NCBI GenBank assembly: GCA_963966185.1
Contig: CAWZYM010000423.1
Coordinates: forward strand, 231,001-295,000
Origin: Rhabditoides inermis
Taxonomy: Eukaryota > Nematoda > Chromadorea > Rhabditida > Rhabditidae
Length of the DNA stretch: 64,000 nt
Direction of reading: 5' to 3'
This document shows, piece after piece, positions 54,286-64,000 of this stretch. A model generated the notes under the pieces. It was not told where the DNA came from. It ran no database searches and saw only the letters and a list, made by a program, of their open reading frames with translations. The stretch's first letter is position 1. Each line of letters begins with the position of its first letter. The position numbers were made by a program, and so were the translations under genes.

Positions 54286-56908
54286 ACCTCCCTCTCATGA
54301 CCTTACCTTATTCCTGTCGCGGCCGACCACACACAACTCGCCGTTCTTGTGGATGATGGCAATGTTGGGCTTGGGAATGCCACGATCAGGCAACGCTATG
54401 TCCTCCCTCCACCCAGCGGCTAAAGTTGCGGTCAGTCTCTTCGAAACACTCCCGAATGCCTCCGAAACACTTCGGACTTGCCTTTCGAATCGCCCTCAGA
54501 ACACCACCGAATTGCCTTTGGAACACTCCCGAACACTCCCGAACATTTCGGAATGTCTTGCTATGCCTTCGAAACACTTCGGAATTGATTCCGAAGAGAC
54601 TGACCGCACCTTGAACGAGATGAAACAAAATAAAATACAATCTTCCGTTGTCGTCGAGTTGTCTTAAAAATTGGCTATCGCAGAGTTTACCAACGCGTGA
54701 AGCGCACAAGAAGCGAATGGAACGCACCGGCATCGCTGGGATCAAACGAGCGGAAGGAGATGATGTCTTTGGAGCGGACAGCGATGTGCAGACGCTCTCC
54801 ACCTACGGCCACGTTCGCAGACACCAGATAGGGACCGCGAACACGTCTGCAAACCATTCGGAAATAGACGCACCATCTACCGATTACGCAACGCATCGTC
54901 ACGTTAGAAATGCGAATGTACAACTTTCTCGCTTCTGTACTGGGAGTCACGTTTTGAAACTCAGCCCAAAAATTGACCATGCTCTACCCCCACCAAAAAC
55001 GGCTGGGGTGGTTAAAGTTTTGCACAAAATACATCTATGAACCTCCCTTTCAAACCAGTGAAGCAGGCTAATATATGAAATCATTCGAATGAGCTCACCC
55101 CTTGTCGGGAATGAGGGCGACGTTGACGACCTTGAAGGTGCCGAGTGGCTCATAGACGGCTACCATGCACCTGCAAACACTCGGGTACATGACCGCAAAT
55201 CGAATACGAACAGTTCCAAACCGTACCTGTACCATTTCATAGTTCGATTTGTGTGTATGTCATAACAACTCATGAATAAACTATTAGTTAATGACTCGGT
55301 CGATATGCATACGCACTCTTTCTGTCCGAATGCCACCAGGTACAACGTATCGTCGAGCACAGCCAGCTTTGCCAGCGACAGCGAGTGCGGCACGTCTACG
55401 CGACACCACACATCTGAAAGCGAATATCGATCGATACCGAACCGTTCAACTAACCGGCGTCTTTCTCCATCTTGTACGCGCGCACACCACCCGCGCCCTC
55501 ACCCACACAGAAGAGAGACGTACCGAGCACCGCCGCCGAACATTGCGTGCTGAACACGGGAGTGAACACCTATCCTCGAGTAATCAGAACTCACAGGGCC
55601 TCGGGCAGCTTCTCGCGCAGAGCCCACGGGGACTCGCTCTGAAACGTGGAATAGACAGAACAACAAAAAGAGCCGCACCTTGCCCTTCTTGGCAGACGAA
55701 TGTGTCGCGGTCGGGGCGGGGCGCTTGGGGGTGGAAGCAGCGGCGGCCGCCGAACGCCTCTTCTCCTCGCGTAGATCCGCCTCCAGAGACACCGCGCGAC
55801 TCTGAAATGGTTCCATCAATCTCTCGAATCTTTCCTTTTGACCACTCACCGCAATCTCGCAGCTGACCATCCTGAGGCACAGACGAGACTTGATCACCAG
55901 CGGATCCTTGTGAACACTGTTCACTAGGTAGTCGAGCGAAAGGCGAGACAGAATCACGTGGTGGAACAGCCTGTACAACACTCACAGAGCATGTTGGGAA
56001 ACTATATAGATGCATTGACTCACTCGAACATGATCTTAAAATGATCCGGATCGTCTGCCCGATGCACGAGAAACTTGAAGACATCCTCGGCAGAGATGCG
56101 ATGAGATGACGCTGACGGCGCTGGAGGAATAATACCGCATCAAAAGCACCGCAACAGCGCGCGACTGACCGTTCAGGAGTGCACCCAGCTCTTCGACCGA
56201 GAGAGCAGCCACGTCTTTGGAAGTGGCGAGGGTGGTGAAGTGCTGGTGGATCAGACTGACGGCATCGGCGGCGACGTCGGGACAGACGACGCGAGTCGCG
56301 AGCCACGTCTTGACGCACGTCGCTTGACGGAGCTGATCGCGCAGCACCCTGAACGAAGATGTTTGTAGATGAGCAATCTGTAATCCCTCACTTGACACAC
56401 TCCTTGGTGACATCCTCGAGCTGTAGCAGAGTACACGGCGGCAGTAGACGCACCGCCAGATCGGCATCTGCAACAAAACACTACATGTACGGCGAATGAA
56501 ACAAACATCACCGATGTCGAGCTTCTTCTCGTAGACAAAGTCCAAGATGATGTCCACATCGGCAGCGTCGCAATTCTTAAAAGGTGAAATGTAGACTTCA
56601 CTCAGAAAATCGGAACACTCACGATGTCGATGGACTTGTTGTTGTTCGGGTCCTTCATCATTCCAGCCAGATGGTCCGACGCCATCGTCAGCACACAGCG
56701 ATGTGCGTGCAGCTGGAAGGAAAGACGAATAACATTCAAATGGACCATCCTGAACGCACCGTCTTTCCATCGCGCGCCTTGATGTCCACGTCGCACAGCG
56801 GGTCGGCGTCCCTGCAACACCAGGGAGTCATTTCGGAATACCTAGGGACACGTACCTGCTCCGCTGACGGAGCTCCGAGGCGAGGCTAGATTGGTCCTTC
56901 GTGGCCAT
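53797..56908 (-). CDS. BTB-BACK domain protein
   Basis: Probably a substrate adaptor for a Cullin-3 ubiquitin ligase. Minus-strand exons 56908-56856, 56811-56760, 56712-56623, 56575-56512, 56467-56392, 56348-56170, 56120-56024, 55970-55850, 55801-55679, 55638-55595, 55549-55455, 55413-55317, 55170-55099, 54846-54728, 54419-54307, 54085-54005 and 53919-53797 join in phase to 532 aa. BTB: CDVDIKARDGKTLHAHRCVL, then DVDIILDFVYEKKLDI. BACK-like helices: VKTWLATRVVCPDVAADAVS and FHHVILSRLSLDYLVNSV. A coil and an Ala/Pro linker follow. The C-terminal half is beta-rich, with kelch/WD-like strands (LYLVAFGQKE, MGVCETDGVAFVAGG, DEWRSLPVLSSP) but no full kelch consensus. One intron is only 45 nt. The intron before 54419 holds the TIR element at 54427-54608. 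Confidence 0.85.
54427..54608. mobile_element. 182-bp MITE with TGCGGTCAGTCTCTTCG termini
   Basis: The left end TGCGGTCAGTCTCTTCG is inverted at the right end (CGAAGAGACTGACCGCA). The inside is made of repeated CGAAACACTTCGGA and ACTCCCGAA-like units. It sits in an intron of the BTB gene, its left end 5 bp from the acceptor AG (54420-54421 on the plus strand). A truncated relative lies at 408-492. Confidence 0.75.
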
Positions 56909-57541
56909 GGGCGAGAGAGCGAGATCTACATATTTGCTGATTATTCATATGAATAATACACATGATACACATAATACACATAATAATTCATAAATGGACA
57001 CACAAGTAAATTCATTATAACTATCAATCTATTCTCGCGCAACTCGCAATCGAATAAAAAAATAGCTGCGTATTATCCCGCCAAAACGGATGATACTCAC
57101 GCATGTTTGTCCCATATCGATCGCAGATCGAACGCGCAGCCTCTCGATTTCGCAATCGACACGAAATCGCGCCAAATCTCCTCCACTCACCTCGTCGCAT
57201 CGCACTACTTACTCTGTCCGCCGGCGATGTTCGCGGGCCTCTCAACACATCACAATCACAATAGTCATTTCGAATTACGGATTACGGTGAAGCTACGATT
57301 AGCATGTATTAGTCAGCATTCGCTTTCTCTCAACTAGAAACACGTGCAGGGCCGAATTGCAACACGAAGATTTGCATCAATCAATATAACTCACAGTTGT
57401 TATAATCCGAGGCTCTGTCTTGTTTTCGGCTGAGTGAGAACAATCGGTACGGTCCTTGTTACTCTATATGAGTAGTGACATAAACGCAGTACCGAGTAAT
57501 AAAAAAATTACCGCCGCCATGCGCATTTCATCCTTCTATAT
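56909..57541. other. Region upstream of the BTB gene
   Basis: No gene supported. Presumably contains the promoter and 5' UTR of the minus-strand BTB gene. Confidence 0.45.
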
Positions 57542-58196
57542 TCACTCCTCGCGCATCTCGTCGTAGACCCTCACCTACAAGAACATGGATCAATAACAGG
57601 TGAGTGACACGACTCGCCTCGTCGCCTGTTCGCCCATCTCCCGTCTGCCGCCCATACACGCCAGCCGGCCGCCATCGACGAGAGAGTCATATCTGAGAGG
57701 ATGTTGTAGATGTGAAAATGGAAAACCTTCTTGACGCCAATCATCATCTAGAAGAATCTGTCCACTCTACCCAGAACACGGCACAACTGCCGCCAGCCCG
57801 CGTCTATAATATTATTCTGGAAGATAGTTCGCCAGATTACGGTAGAAAATCGATCTACCCTCGAGTCGCATTCGATCTACCTTCGAATCGTGAGGAGACC
57901 CAAGCGCGCGCTTTCAAACGATAATATTGATCAAAGAAACCGGCACGCGAATCAAAGAAGCCGCGCGACACTCGATCATTGCCCGCGCTGTCTGGCCTCT
58001 CTCGCTCGAAACTGAGTTTCGCCAACTGATCCCGGCTGGCAATAACAGAAACTATCCACCAGGCGGCGACTATAGAGCAGTTAGTGGGCGGGGCTGGACA
58101 GGGCGGGGCCAAGACACCTACCTGGCTGACGAGCGTCGATGGCAATCAATACGTGTGACGGACGACCGCGTTACTGCGTACTGGCCGTTGCCCCTG

Positions 58197-58265
<69 letters not shown>

Positions 58266-58484
58266 CCCCAACCTACCTATAGTCTCCGTCGAATGGCCAG
58301 ATTCTGATTGTAGTCCACGCATCTGCAGTCTCGTCGTACTGATCAACGGTACTGAAATGGTGATGATAGGATCAGAGTTGAATATTTAAAGTGGAAATGT
58401 ACCCACATATAATCGTAACACCAACGTCGTGGCGGTCTCTCCAATAGCGTAGAGCGAGTAAGCCAAATGGTCACCGGAACCCAT
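57542..58484 (-). CDS. Short kelch-repeat protein or gene fragment
   Basis: Minus-strand exons 58484-58420, 58351-58277, 58193-58122, 57692-57614 and 57574-57542 join in phase to 107 aa from MGSGDHLAYSLYAIGE. Kelch-like features are YAIGE followed by VDQYDETADAWTTI, then GRLACMGGRREMG and RVYDEMREE. One-and-a-half to two blades is too few for a propeller, so the gene is truncated, part of a longer unit or decaying. The first donor (GTTACG) and the fourth (GTCGTG) are weak. Its third intron contains the MITE at 57808-58085. It lies between two BTB genes, consistent with a broken paralogue of that family. Confidence 0.5.
57808..58085 (+). mobile_element. CTATA-ended MITE, long copy
   Basis: Begins CTATAATATTATTCTGGAAG and ends CCAGGCGGCGACTATAG. 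The ends are imperfect inverted repeats (CTATA, 8 variable bases, CTGG, then GATAGTT). It matches the reverse complement of 61615-61775 at both ends. This copy has about 100 bp of extra internal sequence (about 57905-58020). Confidence 0.7.
58200..58260. repeat. (CT)n microsatellite
   Basis: Near-pure CT units in the intron between 58277 and 58193 of the kelch fragment, on the acceptor side. Confidence 0.95.
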
Positions 58485-58823
58485 GGTTAGCCATGAGTTT
58501 GAGAGAGAGAGAAAGAGAGAGAGAGTTTTATTAGGAGAAAATATCATATTGAATCAACGAATATAGTTTCAGGAGCTCTCTTCTCAGACTCTGCTTTCAA
58601 TGAGTACAAACACAAGGAATCCGTATTCGCCTGCCGGACATGTTGTTCATGAGAGCCATACGGACTCGACATAATCAATCACTTCAACAATCGTCAAACA
58701 GTATAAATAAATTCATTCAATGAAACTGCATCAAAACAAATAACGTATTCACAGTAGTCATATCACAGAATGCAAATAAGGGTAAAGTATGATCAATGGA
58801 TAATCACAATCTAGCGTAAGCAG

Positions 58824-61346
58824 CTAGTAGTTCCAGCTGAAGGGTTCGACATCGGCATGAACAAGCTCGGCGAGCGCCTTGACGAGAGCCCGGCTGCGCT
58901 TCACTCTCAGCACTGGCCGCCGCGCCATCTTCCGCCTCTCCTTCCCGACCTTCTTCCTCTCCTTGTCCGCCCACTTCTTCTCCAACTTCTCCCAGGCAGC
59001 CTCCACCCACACCTTCGTCGCTGAGCGCAGCTCGCGCCGCCTCTTCACCTTCCGCCACTTCTCCACCCTGTCGCGCCTCCTCTTTTCATCTTGCTTCTTC
59101 TTCTTTGACTTCATTAGCATCTCCCGCGCGCGACGAATCCGCGTCGACGCAAAGTTGCTCGCGCGTTGGCATGCATACGTCCATGCATTCTTGTCGGCGC
59201 GAGTGCGGCGAATCGAACCGACAAGCATCCAGTCGCAGCGCACATCTGCAAGCCAAACGAGTAGAAACATCCCATCCCATCCACGCACATCGCAGAATCC
59301 GATGCCATTCGGCAACGTCGTGTCCGTTGCGGAGAGGAATGTTGTAGACGTAAACCTGGGAAACCTTCTTGACACCATTCAGCATCCGGAAGAATATGTC
59401 CACTTTATGCAGATTTTTGTTATGGGCCGACGATTGCGGGTCGCGGAACACGTCTGAAATATATCAAACATACCAGAGCAAACAAAGAAACAACTCCTAC
59501 CCAGATTGATACTGAGGTTCAGCCTTTTGCAGCCAGTTGCGATCTCCTTCAAAGCGCCCAGCTGGCTATTCGATCTGCATGCAATCAATAAACCAAAATG
59601 AATCGATAAGATTGCTCACTCGATGCTCATGATGTCGATGGGGATGGTAATGACGGGAATCCACCACTTGTCTCTGATCAAGTTGACCACGTCGTACATC
59701 TACAACGCAATGAGGGCGAGGGGGATCAATCGATACTCACCGGCTGAGCGAACTCGATAGGTTCAATGATGAGACTGCGCAGTGCAGTGAACTGGCGAGA
59801 TATGAATTTCTGAAGATGAGGCGTGGTGACAAGACACCACTAGTCACACTCACGTTCAGCTCATAGGTGAAGGGAGAGTAGTGGGAGTAGATCAAGCGCA
59901 CGGGATGTTGGAGAAGACGGTACGTCGCTAAAAGTCGCCAAATCATCGGCACATACAACGGGCAACTCACGCCGAGATATGCGAGTGTAAGTGTAGTATC
60001 TGGGCGTGCACAGATTGAGGTTGACGAGGCTAATCGTGCGCAGAGAGGAGAGTAGGTGCATGCCTGTACACAGGGGCGGGAGCAGAAAGTCGTTAGAGGC
60101 GAGCACGTCCTTAAATACAACGACAATATGATCTATCAGTAAGTTTTAAAATCTTCTTGGAGGCATTTGTACCACTCGCCTTTTCTAACTGGATGGGTGG
60201 GCGTCCCTCGACATCCAAATCCGTGACTCGATCGGCGTGCCTTCGCAGAATGCGCGCGATGCAGCGGTCTAAGGAGAACAATAAACAATGCACAGACAGA
60301 GGGAAGAGAATGGTCCTACCGAGGAAGGGCGTCTCCTGCGTGCGCATCTCGCCATTGTAGTTCTTGAGGGGCACTTGAAACGTCTCCGAGGCGGTCTGTC
60401 CAGCGAAAGTGACAGTGGCGCGCACTGTGAACAGTAGCCGCACATTCTCGCCGTACCTCCCGATCAGATAGCTCGACTCAGTGTTCCCCACCTAAAATTA
60501 GAAGGCAATCCTGCCACAACTTCATGATCTTCTTTAAAAAAAAGTAGTAGTAATTGGTGTGCACTGTTGCCTCAAGGCCGCAACGATCTAAATGTAGACA
60601 TGTGTACTAGCTCTCACAAAACATTCTTGTGAGTTTATGAAAACCTCAACTTCTCTGATAACATAAGATAGCGATCAAGTTGAGAGCTTGTTTGTACTGA
60701 TTATCCCAGCGCGCTGGAATGTCTTTTAAAATATATCTTATCACATGCCTTCATTAAGATCATTGCGGTTTTGCTCAGTTGAGCAAAACAGTACAAACCA
60801 AATACTTGAAACTCTTTTTAAAGATAATATCAGTCCTTTTTTTTGTTTGTTACATTTTTACACATTTTCCTAATAGTGGTAAGCTGCGCCCGCCCGTTAT
60901 TCGCCTCCCGTTATTCGCCTCTCACACAGCAAAGGCGGTTGATAAGATATATTCCAGCGCGCGGGGATAATCAGTATAAACGACAGCGCCTTCTCTAATT
61001 ACGTAAATAAGTAGTACTCAATGAAGTCGACTCACACTGATGTCGGTGTTGATGAACTTTATGGAGAGTGTGTAGTCGCTGGGTTCGGGTGACTCGATTT
61101 CCACACTCCTTTCCACAATTGTGCGCATCGCGCGAGACACACACATCAAACGGACGCGCGTCTGCAATGTCGTCGATAAGATTATATTTCTAAAAAAAGA
61201 GATGAAAATCAAAACATAAAACGTACGGTGACGTCGATGTACTCGAAGAGGACGTCGGAAACAGCGAGTGGGAGGCATTCGAAGGGCGTGAGCAGCTCCT
61301 GGCCCTCACTCAGCGAGACGTAGCGACGACGTGGCGGTCGCTCCAT
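58824..61346 (-). CDS. F-box-like protein with LRR-like middle and basic tail
   Basis: Minus-strand exons 61346-61227, 61161-61036, 60491-60320, 60268-60180, 60109-59971, 59927-59854, 59809-59741, 59699-59620, 59574-59501, 59453-59289 and 59245-58824 join in phase to 509 aa. Residues about 20-55 read LTPFECLPLAVSDVLFEYID, then TRVRLMCVSRAMRTIVE, the LP...V...LF...D...R..CVSR pattern of an F-box. The middle has leucine-rich-like lines such as LLSSLRTISLVNLNLC, FTALRSLIIEPIEF and GCKRLNLSINL. The last exon is very rich in Lys/Arg (RIRRAREMLMKSKKKKQDEK). Intron 4 has a GC donor (AAG|GCGAGT at 60179), the only one giving correct phase. Function as an SCF substrate adaptor is inferred. Confidence 0.75.
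60694..60978. mobile_element. MITE-like element in intron 2 of the F-box-like gene
   Basis: GTACTGATTATCCCAGCGCG at 60694 is inverted at the right end as CGCGCGGGGATAATCAGTAT. Both inner sides continue with CTGGAAT and ATATATCTTATC. The inside is AT-rich without an ORF; GTTATTCGCCTC is repeated at about 60895 and 60911. Confidence 0.65.
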
Positions 61347-61614
61347 GCCTACTCATCAACTACGCGTCAGTATCACGAAACGAACAATGACCGCAGCACT
61401 AATCAATCAATTAATATAGAAAACATGCGAACGCTTGCAGTCGACTGGCGAGAGAAGAAGGGGAAAGGGGGCGGAGTTACGATTCCCGCGCGCGATTCGC
61501 GCTGTAGCAATAAATTGTTTGGATTGTATCTGGGTGCGAGCAGCACTGTGCTATTTCTATTTCTAGCGTTTCTCCAAAACCCAGAGGTAGGAAAAATAGA
61601 AAAATGCTACCTAT

Positions 61615-61775
61615 AGTCGCCGCCTGGAGGATAGTTTCTGTTATTGCCAGCCGGGATCAGCTAGGGTCTCCTCACGACTAGAAGGTAGATCGAATGCGAC
61701 TAGAAAGTAGATCGATTTTCCACCGTAATCTGGCGAACTATCTCCCAGAATAATAGTATATAAAAATGCGTACCG
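61615..61775 (-). mobile_element. CTATA-ended MITE, short copy
   Basis: Reverse complement of 57808-58085 with an internal deletion of about 100 bp. Lies upstream of the F-box-like gene. Confidence 0.7.
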
Positions 61776-62089
61776 TTAAACGAATCAAAAAGTTGTCACC
61801 AAAGAGTGAACCTAAGCGTTTCCATTGACTATTGCAAAAAAAGAATAACACGTCAAAAGACTAGTAAGGCAAACCTCTATTTTGCAATGTAAATAAACCG
61901 ATACTCAGGCATATTTGTAACATGCACTGCACACTTCATATGCAGAAATGTGCAGATTTCTCACCGTAAATGTTTGAGCGCTCGTTGTTTCTTTGATTTA
62001 TTATAATTTTGTGTCTTTGGTGCGTTTTTGTAAATTTTCTAAGAAAGATATTGATATTGAAAGAATTGCACTTGTTCCAGAAGTTCTGA

Positions 62090-64000
62090 ATGGCTTCCAA
62101 CGAGTACAAATATTCCGCATTCGCCGCGCTGGACGGCCAAAGGCGGTAAAACGATTTATTTATGAATTTTTATTTCCATTTAATGTTTTCAAATATCACC
62201 ATTGTTGCAAATTTTTGTTCAGTGATCGCGTTTTCACCGACGGAAAGCTGCGATATAAGATGAACGGCCAGTACAAGGTCAGTTTGGGGTGAGGTGAGAG
62301 CGATGCAAAATCAAGACTTTGGCTATTTCAAGTCTAGTCTTCAATCGCAAGAAAAGAAACAAAATTATGAAACCCAACAACAAGTTCATTCGCAAAAAAA
62401 CACTTTCAGACGCGCAGCGTGCACAAGTGTCTTCTCGCGGTAGCCTCGCCTCACCTGGCGGAACTTCTGAAAACGGACAGCATCATCGACGTGGTACGCG
62501 ACTTGTTCTGCTGCTTGTGTTGTGTTATTTGTAATTCTTTATCTATACATTTCCCCATTGCCTGCTTCCAGAATGGCGACAAGACCAGCGTCGATGGTCT
62601 AATCGACTACATCTACGACCGCCCGAGGGAACTGAGTAAGTGCTTGAGGGCTAATTCGGAGTCTGTTTTATGACTTTTTGCACATTCAGATGCTACCATG
62701 GCGGCGTCGTGCCTCCGCGTCGCCGCTCAGTTCGACATCCTACCGCTCTTCAACGAGTGCAACAAGTGGGCGCACTTCTGAAGAATCTGAATCATACAGT
62801 AACCCTCTCCCCGTTCATGTTTACTGTACTCAGGGTGCTGTTCGCGCAGCTGTCTCCCTCGACGAGTCTGGAGACGTGGTTGGCGGCGCGCGGCTGCTGC
62901 GCGAAGCTGGCGGACGCATGTATCCCGTACATTGCCGACTCCTTCCACTCGCTGGATATGCTGGAACTCGACGAAGACGTGTACACTCAGCTCATCGCAC
63001 GTGAGTCGGTCTTTCGCATTGTATAGTGAACTTGCTCTTTCACCAGAAGAAACAGAACATTTGGTACCAGTGAATTTCAGAGCTGGCAGATCAGCTGAGC
63101 GGGCAGACGATATACTCGAGTATCATCAGATGGGTGCGAGTCGACGAGGAATGCAGAAAGGGCGCGATGCCGAGGTCATTCATTCGATTGTCCTCCGAAT
63201 TCTCTGTTCATTCGACGTATTGTATGTGATCGCTCGTCGTTTCCAGTCTGTTCGATCATGTGAAGGTCACCCAGCTTCCATCCATCTTCCTCGTCGATGT
63301 AGTCAAGAGCGAGCCGCTGGTGGCCGAACAGAAGACGTGCTACGATATACTCGTCGATGAACTCGCAGTGAGTAGGTTGTGACGATTCATATCACTAAGT
63401 AGATGTATCCTCCGATTCAAGGACATACTCTGCGGATGATTTTGGCGTGCAATCATATCAAATCAAATCAAATACTTTATTCGGTATCGCTATTTCATGT
63501 CAAGTGATATTTCATATCACGCAGTATTCAAAATGTTCTTTCACACGTTCACTTTGATGACTCAGAGACGCGCGCTGCGCTTGGAGGCAGATCCTCGACC
63601 GCCACCCACTCCCACTCCCACTCCCTCCCATCCGCTGTTCACCGATGTGCATGTGCTATCAAAGACGGAGCCCGACGAGGTGAGTCTTGCGTCATACTTA
63701 TTTGCTGGCAAGTGAATATGGTTCATCGTCTATATTTATATAATGTATTTGATTGAAGTTTCTTGCAGTCCGCTGATGGGGCTGGCACTCCCTCCACGCA
63801 GTCTCTCGGGTGTTCGACACACGACAGCCCTGTGCGCGAGGCGTCTCTCGGTTGGCAAAGGCCAGCCAGCGCGCTATTCTTCCAGCAGGTCAGTGCGGCC
63901 GAGGAGTCTGGAAGTACTTTGAAGGTTACATCTTATCACTACATTGTAGAAGGACTCGCTGTCTGCGTCTCATGGAGACTATGAGGGGGACAATGATAAT
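62090..64000 (+). CDS. Second BTB-BACK domain protein (3' end beyond the window)
   Basis: Exons 62090-62145, 62223-62277, 62410-62493, 62572-62635, 62690-62765, 62834-63000, 63081-63174, 63247-63367, 63566-63679, 63769-63888 and 63950-64000+ join in phase; 334 aa lie in the window. BTB: FTDGKLRYKMNGQYKTRSVH, CLLAVASPHLAELLKTDSI, then GLIDYIYDR. BACK: LETWLAARGCCAKLADACIP, then YIADSFHSLDMLELDEDVYT and QTIYSSIIRWVRVDEECRKG. A Pro/Thr-rich linker (PPPTPTPTPS) starts near residue 240, where kelch repeats usually follow. It is a paralogue of the BTB gene at 53797-56908 (LETWLAAR / VKTWLATR), in the opposite orientation. M62090 is the first start in phase with the BTB exons. Confidence 0.85.

Noticed and set aside
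55570..55640. Apparent frameshift in the BTB gene after KLPEAL
   Set aside because: A 45-nt intron (donor GTGAGT, acceptor TTCAG at 55550) restores the frame exactly, so the gene is intact.
57024..57290. Opposed ORFs of 66-76 codons upstream of the BTB gene
   Set aside because: No splice partners, no recognisable motif, composition like spacer DNA.
57600..57640. GC donor in the kelch fragment (GAG|GCGAGT)
   Set aside because: It gives an immediate stop in the next exon. A GT donor a few bases away keeps the frame.

Overview
The window is animal nuclear DNA with many spliced genes. Introns are GT-AG, range from about 43 nt to several kb, and usually end in TTTCAG or TTGCAG. (GA/CT)n microsatellites are very common. 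The gene content fits an invertebrate: ceramide glucosyltransferase, frataxin, an SHP-2 phosphatase, an OST-alpha-like transporter, BTB/kelch and F-box genes, plus Harbinger and NeSL-type transposons. The splice-site style and the F-box/BTB families recall nematodes or other ecdysozoans, but nothing seen fixes the phylum. Gene models below were built by hand. Unless stated otherwise, every listed exon joins the next in phase.

Layout. 0.6-5.9 kb: UGCG (+), 11 exons, with a degenerate minisatellite in intron 4. 6.4-8.6 kb: frataxin (+), 5 exons. 10.3-19.9 kb: SHP-2-type phosphatase (+), 21 exons. 20-21 kb: dispersed repeats with an (AAT)n tract. 21.6-26.6 kb: a small unidentified minus-strand gene whose last intron holds a complete 4.25-kb Harbinger element (long TIRs, 3-bp TSD, two intact genes). 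27.1-30.5 kb: an unidentified 12-exon minus-strand gene. 31.4-33 kb: tRNA-like sequence, LINE fragments and a small heat-shock gene that keeps two heat-shock elements and a TATA box but is broken. 33.8-39.8 kb: an intact NeSL-type non-LTR retrotransposon (zinc fingers, Ulp1-like protease, reverse transcriptase, R2-like endonuclease) with (TC)n on both sides. 40.8-46.4 kb: OST-alpha-like transporter (+), 12 exons. 47.4-51.2 kb: two partial minus-strand gene models and a 533-bp foldback element. 51.5-52.8 kb: a decayed glycyl-tRNA synthetase. 53.8-56.9 kb: BTB-BACK gene (-). 57.5-58.5 kb: kelch fragment (-). 58.8-61.3 kb: F-box-like gene (-). 62.1 kb to the end: second BTB-BACK gene (+), cut by the window edge.

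The host genes do not form a pathway; this is a mixed eukaryotic neighbourhood. The main interest is in the mobile DNA: a NeSL element apparently seated in a microsatellite, a Harbinger and a small TIR element each inserted a few bases upstream of a 3' splice site, and several small inverted-repeat families present in two or more copies here.
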